From Bacillota bacterium (GTDB taxonomy: Bacteria; Bacillota; Bacilli; Paenibacillales; Paenibacillaceae): DNA of 25,628 bases. The notes below the pieces were generated by a model that saw only the letters and a list, made by a program, of their open reading frames with translations, did not search any database and was not told the DNA's origin. Below, piece by piece: positions 7,250 to 15,885 of the stretch (positions within the stretch are counted from its first letter, which is position 1; every line of letters starts with the position of its first letter). The stretch lies in assembly GCA_023391635.1 (NCBI GenBank), contig JAEWAQ010000055.1, positions 1 through 25,628 of the forward strand. The letters are read 5' to 3'. A program made the position numbers and the translations under genes.

Positions 7250-9010
7250 TCAATCCGCTATCCTGTCCGCGGGGAGCCCTGCTGCGGTCAATGTGTTCTC
7301 AACCAGCTTCGCGATGGAGAAATGGTCGAAAAGCCAAGCCCTTGCCGGGCGGGCGGCTGCGGTCGCGGCTTCACGATCTTGCAGAAGAGTGAGAGTTGCC
7401 GCCGCCAAGCACTCGGGCGCATCGCTCTCAGCGATGCGAATGGCGGTCGATGGGCAAAGGCACTCGGCTGTTCCATGCGATGCGGTGCATATGATGGGGC
7501 GGCCCAGCAGTTGCGCCTCCATCAGCACGTTCGGATGCCCTTCCGCCCAGGCCGTATGCAGGACCAGGTCGCCGGCCGCGATGATGTCGGTCGCGTCTGA
7601 ACGTGCCCCGGTCATGTGGAGCCTGCCTTCATCGGCGAGCCGCCGTCCTGCGGTCACGATGTCATCGCGAAGCGGTCCATCGCCGACCAACACCACATGC
7701 ACATCGGGGGCTGCGGCAGCCACCAACTGTGCAGCGTCGAGAAACAGAAACGGGCGCTTCTCGTCTGCCAAGCGGAAGACGCCGACAATCATCGGAGCGT
7801 TGAGGGGAACCCCGATCTCGCGACGGATACGCTCACGCTCCCCTTCCGCCAAGGGAGGCAGGGCGCCTTCCAAAAGCCCGTTTGGAATTGCGGTGACTTG
7901 CTCACGCGGCAGGCCAAGCCACTCCTGATAGCTCGCCGCACCGGCGACACTGTTTGCCGTCAGATGCACTTCCGGGAAGCACAGAATGGCCTCATAGCAC
8001 GGTTTGATCCAGCCTTCGGCGAAGGCGTAGTGGTTGGGAAAGTGCATGGGGTTGAGGTTGCGCCCGGACACCAGAACGTGGGGAATCCCGGCGAGCAAGG
8101 CGGCGATACCGACCCCAATGTTGAAAATGTCGAGGTAGCTGACCACCAGTTCCGGACGGTCGCGTATAAGCTCCCGGTAGGCCATCGCCACATAGTGCAC
8201 GAGATCCATCGGCAGCCGCCGCAAGACCGGAGCAATGGCCTCGATGTCCAATGGCAGGCCGTCGGGCGTCTGTTCCGGGGAGAAGACATCCCTGACGGAT
8301 GGCAGGACACGGTGCTCAAAACCTGACTGCCCAAGGCCCGCCAGATACCCCTCCGCACCCGCCAGGGGCGGAGCGAAGGTCCGAATGCCGGCGTCCCATC
8401 CGCGTGCCGCCAAACCCTGAGCCAGGTACGTCAGTTGCCGTTCCGCCCCGCCGGGCTGGAGCCGCCCGATGAACAGGCGCGCGCGCTTGCGGACAGTCGT
8501 CGGGGCCGCGGGAATGGTGGCTCTCGCCTCCCGGATGGAGCGGACCAAGTCCTTGGGCGTGAGATCCACCAGCAAGTCGGCCCGCTCGATCGCCAACCGC
8601 ACCCGTCCGTGGAGGAGGGTCGTGCCGCTGTGCCGATAGGGAGCCAGTTGGCGCTCCAGCTGACCCAGATTGATTTGCGCACGAAACGGCGGAACGGCGG
8701 AAAATCCGCCAAGTTCTTCCAACTGGCGCAGAATCTGGCTCAAGACTTTCGGATCATAGTCCGGATAGACCATGACAACGATCTTTTCCGGATCCAGAGA
8801 GGACAGATCCTGAGGACGGATGATGGGCAACCCGCAGAGGCGCCGACCCCATTTTTGCGGGTCAGCATCAACCATACGCTCCGGTATGAGGGGGCTGTTG
8901 AGGTAATAATAGGGGAACAGGGCGATGCACCCCCACCCGATCAGAGTCTTCCGTCCAGAAAGAACATCGGCATAGGCCTGCTCAAGATCGTGCCCTTGAA
9001 GGAACACCAT
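7250..9010 (-). CDS. GT4 glycosyltransferase with N-terminal Rossmann-like module
   Basis: Start set at ATG 9010, because GGAAG lies 7 bases upstream. A GTG one codon earlier is less likely. The 586-residue protein has three parts. Residues 22-110 form a nucleotide-binding-like module (KTLIGWGCIALFPYYY, then VDADPQKWG, GLPIIRPQDL and IVVMVYPDYD). Residues about 178-370 are a GT-B N-terminal domain beginning RLFIGRLQPGGAERQ, with the GGAE signature. Residues 405-570 are the GT4 donor domain with GVFRLADEKRP, HVVLVGDGPLRD, TGARSDATDIIAAGDL and EGHPNVLMEAQLLG, the E-x7-E equivalent. It would transfer a sugar from a nucleotide donor onto the glycan or its lipid carrier. It is translationally close to the carbamoyltransferase. 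The fused front module resembles the tails of the next two proteins upstream. Confidence 0.88.
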   Translation of the reverse strand: MVFLQGHDLEQAYADVLSGRKTLIGWGCIALFPYYYLNSPLIPERMVDADPQKWGRRLCGLPIIRPQDLSSLDPEKIVVMVYPDYDPKVLSQILRQLEELGGFSAVPPFRAQINLGQLERQLAPYRHSGTTLLHGRVRLAIERADLLVDLTPKDLVRSIREARATIPAAPTTVRKRARLFIGRLQPGGAERQLTYLAQGLAARGWDAGIRTFAPPLAGAEGYLAGLGQSGFEHRVLPSVRDVFSPEQTPDGLPLDIEAIAPVLRRLPMDLVHYVAMAYRELIRDRPELVVSYLDIFNIGVGIAALLAGIPHVLVSGRNLNPMHFPNHYAFAEGWIKPCYEAILCFPEVHLTANSVAGAASYQEWLGLPREQVTAIPNGLLEGALPPLAEGERERIRREIGVPLNAPMIVGVFRLADEKRPFLFLDAAQLVAAAAPDVHVVLVGDGPLRDDIVTAGRRLADEGRLHMTGARSDATDIIAAGDLVLHTAWAEGHPNVLMEAQLLGRPIICTASHGTAECLCPSTAIRIAESDAPECLAAATLTLLQDREAATAAARPARAWLFDHFSIAKLVENTLTAAGLPADRIAD

Positions 9011-9241
9011 CACGCCGCTTCCCTGTCATCATTGCACGGCCAATGTTTGAGTGTGACGCCAAGACTTCCCATTGCGCCGCCTCGTAGACCTAACCTCTTC
9101 TCTGCACCGCTGAAACCCTCTTTGCCGTGCGCGGACGGCCCCGAAGACGCAGCCAAGTCACAGGAATGACGGCCGGGACGAGACACCGGTGTCACCGTTG
9201 GGTGTCGGCGAACGAGCAAGAAAGCCTGAGCCATGGCATTC

Positions 9242-10417
9242 TCACGCCCGCTGTCGATAGCGCTTCACCATGGCTGGGTGAAGGTTATAGACATTGCGGA
9301 AACCCTGAGCGTGCAAGGCCTTGAGGATGGAGCCAAACGCTTGGCTCGCCACGAGGATGGGAGCGTCGCGATCGGCGGTCGCGAACAACTCCTCCGCCAC
9401 CATAATACGCTTACCGTCGATCTCCCCGTGGCGGCTGCGGTCGACGTAACCGGCGACCGTATGGAGGCCGGCTTGGTCGATCTCTGCCTTCAGCAGATCA
9501 CCAAGAATTCCCATGCCGTACAGGTAAACCGGCCGGTCGCTCGGCACCTGATCCGGCGAGGACGGCACACGCATGGTTTCCATCAAATCCTTTCCGGATG
9601 GAACCTTTGTCCCGCGTCCAAATAGATATTCTGTATTCGCCTGCCCGGTGCTGAGATTGAGCAGGGACAGACCGTTCTGACGGCAGCACAGATCGAGCGT
9701 GTCGCCCATATCCGAGAACTCCATCGGCCAGCCGCCAAGCCAATCCTTAACGTCGACATAGAGCGACATCCCGCGCTCCTTACGGTAGCTTTGGTAGGAG
9801 CGGATCAATTGTTCCAGGTTGGACAGCCGGCGCCCCATGAGCGTGGCCCAGATATAATGCGCCTCCATGAGACGACGGCGCATCGCGGGCCCACGGTTGT
9901 AGCGGCGCTTCACGTCCAGCCAGTAGTCCGGGCCGGGGGAGACGTACATGGCGTCGTCATAAAGGGCCAAGTAGAAGAGCGCGTCAGGAGCCATGGTGCG
10001 CAGAGCGTTGCGCAGCGCGAGGTCCATGTTGCCGGTGTGATGCAAGACGCCCCAAGAATACACGACGTCAAAGGTGCCCAGGCTGGCAATGAATGACTCG
10101 TCCAGGACCGAGCCCTGCAAGATGGTCCAGTTCGACGGGGAACCGGCGTTCTGGTGGAGCAACCGGGTGGCGGCAACCGAATCGGGATCGTAGTCGAAGC
10201 TGACAACCCGCTTGGCGCCGGCACGCCATGCACCGAACGAGTGGATCCCGCTCCCCGACCCTATGTCGATGAAGCTGGACCCTTCCAGCGACGGCAAACC
10301 CAAAAAGTCGAGGAGACAGTTCTGCGCAATGGCCAGCCGACCTTCGTCGAAATGGTTTTTCAGGTAACCTTGCCAATTCTTGCCGAATTGGAAACGAGGC
10401 TCAGCTTCAACGGTCAT
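9242..10417 (-). CDS. Class I methyltransferase with C-terminal Rossmann-like module
   Basis: Start set at ATG 10417 (MTVEAEPRFQ) because GGAGAT precedes it by 6-7 bases. The frame stays open further upstream but without a ribosome site. The protein is 391 residues. Residues 48-150 are a SAM-binding fold with FIDIGSGSGIHSFG (49-62), SFDYDPDS (73-80), TFDVVYSWGVLHHTGN (115-130) and a motif III region near 143-153. The segment 150-290 is helical and aromatic and probably binds substrate. Residues 297-381 form a separate module, YLYGMGILGDLL, then VAGYVDRSRHGEIDGKRI and PILVASQAFGSILKAL, resembling NDP-sugar or NAD-binding Rossmann domains. A 228-bp gap follows it and a 260-bp gap precedes it. 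A role in glycan methylation is inferred from context. Confidence 0.85.
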   Translation of the reverse strand: MTVEAEPRFQFGKNWQGYLKNHFDEGRLAIAQNCLLDFLGLPSLEGSSFIDIGSGSGIHSFGAWRAGAKRVVSFDYDPDSVAATRLLHQNAGSPSNWTILQGSVLDESFIASLGTFDVVYSWGVLHHTGNMDLALRNALRTMAPDALFYLALYDDAMYVSPGPDYWLDVKRRYNRGPAMRRRLMEAHYIWATLMGRRLSNLEQLIRSYQSYRKERGMSLYVDVKDWLGGWPMEFSDMGDTLDLCCRQNGLSLLNLSTGQANTEYLFGRGTKVPSGKDLMETMRVPSSPDQVPSDRPVYLYGMGILGDLLKAEIDQAGLHTVAGYVDRSRHGEIDGKRIMVAEELFATADRDAPILVASQAFGSILKALHAQGFRNVYNLHPAMVKRYRQRA

Positions 10418-10677
10418 TGGTAATCTCCAGACTGCTCTAACACGGGCCGCCTGCAATGCACAGCGGGACAAACAACGGGGCGCTCTTCTCTAAGCTGAAT
10501 GCCGGCGAACTCTGGCGGTGCAAGGCTCTTTGAGCAACGATTTTCACCGCACGGCCACCACGATGGCCGCGAACGCCGTCACGTGACCGACCTCGGCGGC
10601 CCGCACGAGCGCGCAGCCGCAGTTCAAGCGCATGCCCGTCTCAGGATGCTTGGCGGGGAGCGTGTTTCTCGCCCTGG

Positions 10678-13164
10678 TCATACCAAGTCCTCGAGTTTGT
10701 CCTGTCCGCCGGCCAGCACGGTCGTTTGGAAGCCCACTCCATCGAACCAGTAGCAGTGGAGCGGACGGTTCTCGCCCCGCCCGCCCTCTTTCAAAGCTTC
10801 GATGATGGCAGCACCGTAGCCAACGCTGATGACGGCGACATGCCGGCAGTCGGCCCGCGCTGCGTCGGCGAGCGGCAGGGTTGGCACGCCCGCAAACAAA
10901 TCCCCTTGCTCGGGCACTAGCAGGTCTGCGTAGCCCGCGAGAGCGATTTCAGCCTCGCGCGCCGTCTCGATAAAGGTGGGGCCCATGCCGGCGCTGCCGC
11001 CGGCGGCGCAAACAATCAGACGTTTGCTCCCCGCTGTTCGCACGATGTCGATGAGCTGACGGCTGATAGCCCGATGCCCGAAATCCCCGCGTGCTCCGTC
11101 GATCAGGTCTTCGAGGTGGCCAGGCTGCTCCAGTGTCAGGGCTCCTTGCGGCCAGGGAACCTCCGATGGTCGCGTCTGCAGCACAAAGCTCAGCCACAGA
11201 GCCGGCCGGATGGTCTCACACAAGGCCGCAACTGTGCGCCGTGCCGTAGCGCCACACAGAGTGTGGGTGGCGCGAGTGGCGTCATTCACGTCGTACGTCA
11301 GGCCACCAAGGCGCTGCGCCTCCTCGGGGGTCGGGAGATGGATGGCACGGAAGAGGACGCCGAGCACCGCCTCTGGATCAATTTCGCTCTCCCAGCCCGC
11401 GCCCAAGCGCCCGCAAACATCGGCGTAGTGCCGGATCCCCGCGTGACAAGCGCGCAGAGCCAATCGCTGCCACTCGGGAATGGCGGATGGCTCGGTCTGC
11501 GGGATCACCCGTCCATCGGCGGCACGGCGGTAACTCACCGTCGTTTCGGCCTCGCCGTTGAGCAACACTTCAAGAAAGTGTGGACTGCGGTAGATCACCC
11601 GGGCTCGTTCGAGCTGGTCGGCCAGCAGCGGCATGTAAGCACGGATGTGCACACCGCTGGCCATACGATGCAACGCAGCGGGCGTTGCGTAGAACAAATA
11701 GCCCGATTGGCCGTAGCGCTCGCTCAGGTCGCCGACGCGGGCGATGCGCTCGAACATAGTCCCCCGCGCGCCGATGTCGACCAGCGCAACCCGCTCGGCG
11801 CTTCCCAATTCCTGGAGCATATAATCAACGAACACGCCGCGCGCGTCATCGATGCGCTCGCGAATTCCGGCCCGTTGCTTTGGGGCAAGCAACCAGTCCC
11901 GTAGTGCGGCGAATGCGCCAGCACCGTCGCGCCGGTGTGCACCCAGCAAGTCAATCAGGGGCACTCCGGCGTGCGCGGCCAGCACGTCTGGCAGCGGTTC
12001 CTCCCCGAGCAGTTCAACGAGGTCCCCTACGGTGCGATAGACACTATCGGCGCTGATCGCTTCCAACTCCGCCAGTCCGAACTCGTCGAAACTGGGGAGC
12101 AGAAGTGCCGCGCGCGACACATGCAGCGGCGCGACGTCAATGTTCAGGCCGAGGCGTCGGACCTCCCCCGCCATCAGTTCTGCCAGCAGGCCGCCTTCTC
12201 GCATCAGAGGGGCAATCCGCCGAATGCCGCGCTCTGCGGTATCCCGCACCACCCATTGGGCGAAATGGACGGCAACCGGTCCCATGACTGAGGCGCCGTA
12301 ATCAAACCAGAAGCGGCTCTCCCCTTCACAGTCACCAGCGCGGACAGCCATGCTTCGCAGTGTCGTCAATGGCCCCTGCTGAACCAGACCGAGCCGCCGT
12401 TCGCGGGCAGTGATAGCGGTCCATCGGGGTGGGGCGGCGTACAGAATGGCTGGGATCCCGGCAGCCTGTGCCCCAGCCTGATCGGCCATCGGATTGTCTC
12501 CGACGTGCAGCACTCGTGCGGGATCAATGGTCGGATGATCGGCCAGTAGGCGCCGGAACAACTCACCACCGAGCTTTGTCGCGCCGCTCTCGCACGAGAC
12601 ATAGAGCCGGTCGTAAGCCTCGCCGCAAGGCAAACCGGCTGCTTCCAGCATGCTGGTGATGTCCTTAGCGGGCAAATACATGTCCGATAGCAGGACCACC
12701 GGCATCCCGCGGCGGCGCAGATGCCGCAAGAAGTCGGCGACATAGGGGTTGGCGACAGTCTCTTGCCGTTCAATGGTGCGTTCGAGGCCAGCCAGCGTTG
12801 CTGCATCACTGCCAAGTAGGCGCAGGTTTTCATAGATGTCGGCAAGCGCAATGTCGGCTCGATCCCCAGACGCTTTCAGGCGCCCTCGCGCCCGGGCTTC
12901 CGCCTCGCGGCGTAGCAAGGTGAAGGCATCGTCGGTGATCGTTTTGTCCAGCAGCTCGCGCGTCCGAGCCGTGCGCGCGACCAGCGGGAAAATGGCTTCT
13001 GGCGGCCCACAGCGGCGCAGCAGCAACGTATCAAAAACGTCGAGCGAAACGAGATCGACATCGGTGAGATCGATTGCTGCCAGAGCGGCATCCTGGCGCC
13101 AAACGCCGTCCTCGTCGCCCGACCAGGCGCTCGACTCAAGAAGCGATGACGAAGGATAATTCAT
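10678..13164 (-). CDS. Large HAD-superfamily hydrolase-like protein with C-terminal Rossmann-like module
   Basis: This is an 828-residue multidomain protein. The N-terminal 250 residues carry HAD phosphatase motifs: DVFDT (Asp42/Asp45, motif I), LLSDMY (motif II Ser160), TKLGGELF (motif III Lys197) and HVGDNPMADQAGA (motif IV, Asp223 and Asp228). This matches the long HAD proteins found in surface-polysaccharide and flagellar-glycan clusters (COG5610-like). The middle (about 280-700) has no motif I can place. It contains GIRRIAPLMREGGLLAEL and VALVDIGARGTMFERI, the latter resembling a nucleotide-binding loop. The end (712-800) is a Rossmann-like module with RLIVCAAGGSAGMG, GYADLLVPEQGDLFAGVPTLPL and VISVGYGAAII, similar to modules in the two downstream genes. 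The function could be phosphate removal from a sugar or lipid intermediate. The substrate is unknown. Confidence 0.8.
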   Translation of the reverse strand: MNYPSSSLLESSAWSGDEDGVWRQDAALAAIDLTDVDLVSLDVFDTLLLRRCGPPEAIFPLVARTARTRELLDKTITDDAFTLLRREAEARARGRLKASGDRADIALADIYENLRLLGSDAATLAGLERTIERQETVANPYVADFLRHLRRRGMPVVLLSDMYLPAKDITSMLEAAGLPCGEAYDRLYVSCESGATKLGGELFRRLLADHPTIDPARVLHVGDNPMADQAGAQAAGIPAILYAAPPRWTAITARERRLGLVQQGPLTTLRSMAVRAGDCEGESRFWFDYGASVMGPVAVHFAQWVVRDTAERGIRRIAPLMREGGLLAELMAGEVRRLGLNIDVAPLHVSRAALLLPSFDEFGLAELEAISADSVYRTVGDLVELLGEEPLPDVLAAHAGVPLIDLLGAHRRDGAGAFAALRDWLLAPKQRAGIRERIDDARGVFVDYMLQELGSAERVALVDIGARGTMFERIARVGDLSERYGQSGYLFYATPAALHRMASGVHIRAYMPLLADQLERARVIYRSPHFLEVLLNGEAETTVSYRRAADGRVIPQTEPSAIPEWQRLALRACHAGIRHYADVCGRLGAGWESEIDPEAVLGVLFRAIHLPTPEEAQRLGGLTYDVNDATRATHTLCGATARRTVAALCETIRPALWLSFVLQTRPSEVPWPQGALTLEQPGHLEDLIDGARGDFGHRAISRQLIDIVRTAGSKRLIVCAAGGSAGMGPTFIETAREAEIALAGYADLLVPEQGDLFAGVPTLPLADAARADCRHVAVISVGYGAAIIEALKEGGRGENRPLHCYWFDGVGFQTTVLAGGQDKLEDLV

Positions 13165-13315
13165 CAGGCTGCGCTCTCGCCTCGTTCGAGAAACCGGAAC
13201 TCGTCAGCGTGCTGCTGACCAGTGAATTGATAGGAGAGACGCTGATTACTCACGCCGCGTCGCCTGTGAAGAGCCACTTGGCTTCCTCGATGCTCCGCAG
13301 ACGGCATGGCGATCA

Positions 13316-13525
13316 TCATCGGTCCGCGACCAGTGCCATCGGTGCGGCATTGGTACGACTGATGACCAGGAACACCGATTGACGGACGAAGAATTCAATA
13401 AGGAAGGGGTGATTCATCGCACGATGAAACAAGTTCGCCATGGTCTTCTGCTCTGCGATTTCCACCTGATCTCTGAAAAACACATCGTTGGTTGGTTCAG
13501 AGTCATTGCTGATCAAGGGCGCCAT
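13316..13525 (-). CDS. Possible small ORF between asnB and the HAD gene
   Basis: The open frame of about 69 residues starts at ATG 13525 (MAPLISNDSEPTND), has AGG 6 bases upstream, and begins 28 bp after the asnB stop. It fits the direction and spacing of the operon. It includes the stretch FHRAMNHPFLIEFFVRQSVF. I recognise no family and there is no second line of support. The 389-bp interval 13165-13553 otherwise shows no gene, and no clear promoter or terminator was found in it. Confidence 0.25.
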   Translation of the reverse strand: MAPLISNDSEPTNDVFFRDQVEIAEQKTMANLFHRAMNHPFLIEFFVRQSVFLVISRTNAAPMALVADR

Positions 13526-13553
13526 TGAGAACCTGCAATTCAGGGAATGGGGA

Positions 13554-15371
13554 TCATGCCCGGAACGCCGGCACAGCCGGGTGGGTGCGCAGCCAATGCT
13601 CCAGAATTTGGAGAGCCCAGAGCTGATAGACAGAGATCGCATCCCCGCGTTGGTCGAAAAACGATCGGATTGTTTCTAGCGGGAGCCATTGTGGCAGGCG
13701 CGCGTCTGGTTCCGACAACAGCGCCAGTGTCCGGGCACGCAGGCTTCCTTCGGCCCAGTTGGTCATCGGCAGTCCAAAGCCCATTTTCGGCCGTGCCATC
13801 CAATCCGCCGGGAGATAGCGCGAAGCCAGACGCTTGAGCACCAGTTTGCCGTTATGTCCGGCGCTGACCTGAGATGCTGGCAACCGCGCCCCAAAATCCG
13901 CCACTTCGACCGACAGATAGGGCGTTCGCACCTCCAGGCTATGCTGCATGCTCATGCGGTCAACCTTTGCCAGGACCGCACCGGGCAGGTAGTTGGCGGC
14001 GTCAAGCTCGCGCAGCACGTTCACCAGCGGCCGGCCATCGTTGTCAATGAACCGACGCAGTGGCGTCAGTTCGGTCGCCGAGGCGGCCGGCATGCCGCCA
14101 TAAAGGAGGGCAAGATCACGGTCGTCGAAGGTTAAAATGCGAGATGAGTAATAGTCGCGCCCCGCATGCCAAGTGCCGGCCGCAATGCGCTCTTGGTTCT
14201 GGGCGACGGCAGCTTCGCAATAGAAATAGCGGTCATAGCCGCCGAATACTTCGTCGCCGCCGTCTCCGGAGATCGCTACGGTGACATGACGGCGAGCCAA
14301 CTCGGACAGCAGAAAGGTCGGCAGACAGGAACTGTCACCATTCGGTTCATCAAGACGGCTGGCGATGAAGGATGACATCTCCGCCACATCCCTCGGTGCC
14401 ACAAGCTGGTCGCGGTGGTCCGTGCCCAAATGCTCCGCAATGGCACGGGCGGCCTCATGTTCCGTGCTGGCCGTTCCTTCGAAGCCGATGGAAAAGGTCT
14501 GGATTGGGCTGTTGAGCTTGCGGGTGATGAGCGCCACGGCGGTCGAGGAGTCGACGCCGCCCGATAGGAAAGCTCCCAACGGCACATCGCTCAGCAGCCG
14601 GCGACGCAGCGAACGCACCAGGATTTCTTCCAGAGCATCCGCCTGATCATCAAGCGAAACAGCGGCCTCGGTCGCATTCCCTGTGGTGAAACGGTAGTAG
14701 CGCACCGGCTCGCCAACGCCAGCCGGGCCGGCTTCCAAGTAGCTCCCCGGCGGCAGCTTCCGACAAGAGCGGTAAATTGTCCTCGGCGCGGGAACGTATT
14801 GGAACGACAGGTACAGCGCGACAGCATCGTCGTCTATTGTGGGATTGAAGCCGGGGATGCGGGTCAGCGCCTGAAGCTCTGACGCGAAAGCCAAAAACCC
14901 ATTCTGGACGGTGTAATAAAGGGGTTTCTCGCCAAATGCGTCGCGGGCCAGGATCAAGCGGTTGCGCCGCGCGTCGAAGACTCCCAGCGCAAACATGGCA
15001 TCCACTTTTGGAAACCACTCAGCGCCATAACGTGCCAATCCGGCGAGAAACACCTCGGTATCGGAGCGGGTCTGGAAAACCACGCCATCCCGGGCAAGTT
15101 CCTCGCGCAGTTCCAAGTAGTTGTAGAGTTCGCCGTTGTATGTGAGCACCGTCCCCGCGCTGTCCGCCATTGGCTGGTGAGCAGCGGCCGAGGTATCGAT
15201 GATGCTCAGGCGGCGGTGACCCAAAGCGCAGCGCCGATCAGGCGCAACCCAAATGCCTTGGTCGTCTGGCCCGCGGTGCGGCATGCTATCCGTCATCGCA
15301 CGCACAATGTCGGACAAGGCCTCGGCGGAAAGCCGTCCGTCCAGGTTCAACACCCCTGCTATGCCGCACAT
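13554..15371 (-). CDS. asnB: Asparagine synthase-type amidotransferase (glutamine-hydrolysing)
   Basis: Start set at ATG 15371, since Met-Cys must open the protein: Cys2 becomes the N-terminal nucleophile. GAGG lies 8 bases upstream. A GTG three codons earlier would block this. The 605-residue protein has a complete class II glutaminase domain (MCGIAGVLNLDG, PHRGPDDQG 31-39, GHRRLSIID 51-59, TYNGELYN 78-85) and an ATP-pyrophosphatase domain with LSGGVDSSTAVAL (269-281) and SGDGGDEVFGGYDRY (368-382). Family members use glutamine ammonia to turn an activated carboxylate into an amide. In polysaccharide clusters close homologues (for example WbpS type) make uronamides rather than asparagine. With a UDP-sugar dehydrogenase in the same cluster, that role is plausible. 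It is the first gene of the cluster on the minus strand. Confidence 0.92.
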   Translation of the reverse strand: MCGIAGVLNLDGRLSAEALSDIVRAMTDSMPHRGPDDQGIWVAPDRRCALGHRRLSIIDTSAAAHQPMADSAGTVLTYNGELYNYLELREELARDGVVFQTRSDTEVFLAGLARYGAEWFPKVDAMFALGVFDARRNRLILARDAFGEKPLYYTVQNGFLAFASELQALTRIPGFNPTIDDDAVALYLSFQYVPAPRTIYRSCRKLPPGSYLEAGPAGVGEPVRYYRFTTGNATEAAVSLDDQADALEEILVRSLRRRLLSDVPLGAFLSGGVDSSTAVALITRKLNSPIQTFSIGFEGTASTEHEAARAIAEHLGTDHRDQLVAPRDVAEMSSFIASRLDEPNGDSSCLPTFLLSELARRHVTVAISGDGGDEVFGGYDRYFYCEAAVAQNQERIAAGTWHAGRDYYSSRILTFDDRDLALLYGGMPAASATELTPLRRFIDNDGRPLVNVLRELDAANYLPGAVLAKVDRMSMQHSLEVRTPYLSVEVADFGARLPASQVSAGHNGKLVLKRLASRYLPADWMARPKMGFGLPMTNWAEGSLRARTLALLSEPDARLPQWLPLETIRSFFDQRGDAISVYQLWALQILEHWLRTHPAVPAFRA

Positions 15372-15631
15372 GGACCGCACCTCACATCAATGCGATGCGC
15401 TCGCAGGAAACACTCTCCCGTTCGGCATCGGTGGAAGCTCCCGGCCGTAAATGCACGGTCTGCCCTCCGCTGCGCATGTAAGCTGGCTAAGCCTTCAAAA
15501 TCCTTAATTTGACGCTTTGCCGGACCACACCGGCTTCGGAATTGATCCCGGAGTTGGGCACTCCGCCCCCCTTGCCTCCCGAGACGGAGGCCGTGGCACC
15601 GCGGCAAACTCAGCGCGTTTCACCAGAGGCT

Positions 15632-15671
15632 CCCGCTTCCTCCTCGGCCTTGAGGCCGAGGAGGAAGCGGG
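15632..15671. repeat. Perfect 18-bp palindrome, IS605-end-like
   Basis: Arms 15632-15649 and 15654-15671 are exact reverse complements around the loop TTGA. The 26-base core 15642-15667 recurs at 15825-15850, allowing for a one-base difference in the loop (TTGA against TTTA). Because both sides of the palindrome carry the GAGGAGGAAG tail, it could be two right ends joined head to head. It could also work as a bidirectional terminator. Confidence 0.7.
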
Positions 15672-15822
15672 CGGTCTCCCATCGACCGTGACCCTGCGGT
15701 GGGACGACCACCGTTGGACACGCTCGAGCAATCCGGTTGAAGGGACGGCGCCGCTGGGCGCGGCCGCCTGAACGGAAACCAGGTCCGATCCCGAAGCGGG
15801 ACTGCCGCACGGGACCGGAAAC

Positions 15823-15851
15823 CCTCGGCCTTTAGGCCGAGGAGGAAGTCA
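15823..15851 (+). mobile_element. IS200/IS605-type right-end hairpin relic
   Basis: Arms CCTCGGCC (15823-15830) and GGCCGAGG (15835-15842) with a TTTA loop are followed by AGGAAGTCA. This is the same layout as the ends at 423-453 (hairpin, TTTA loop, GGAAGATGTTAA) and 17208-17236 (hairpin, AGTTGTCAC). No tnpB coding sequence is left beside it. It lies 34 bp beyond the stop of the TPR gene, in the orientation opposite to that gene. Confidence 0.6.
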
Positions 15852-15885
15852 GATGGAGCCAACCGTGCTCCGCGGTGGAAGATGC

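Larger units (their letters stand above)
15372..15885. other. Intergenic region holding IS605-type right-end relics
   Basis: The 514 bp between asnB and the TPR gene contain no credible gene. The right half (15632-15851) carries two related hairpins listed separately, joined by a G+C-rich stretch with further stems (for example CCCG/CGGG at 15791-15800 inside a GGTCC/GGACC pair). It looks like the non-coding 3' part of a TnpB element, which in live elements encodes the guide-RNA scaffold. I found no convincing promoter for the asnB-led transcript in the left half. Confidence 0.5.

Noticed and set aside
13526..13642. Longer form of the small ORF before the HAD gene (108 codons)
   Set aside because: It would run inside asnB in another frame. 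Only the part after the asnB stop is considered, and that with low confidence.
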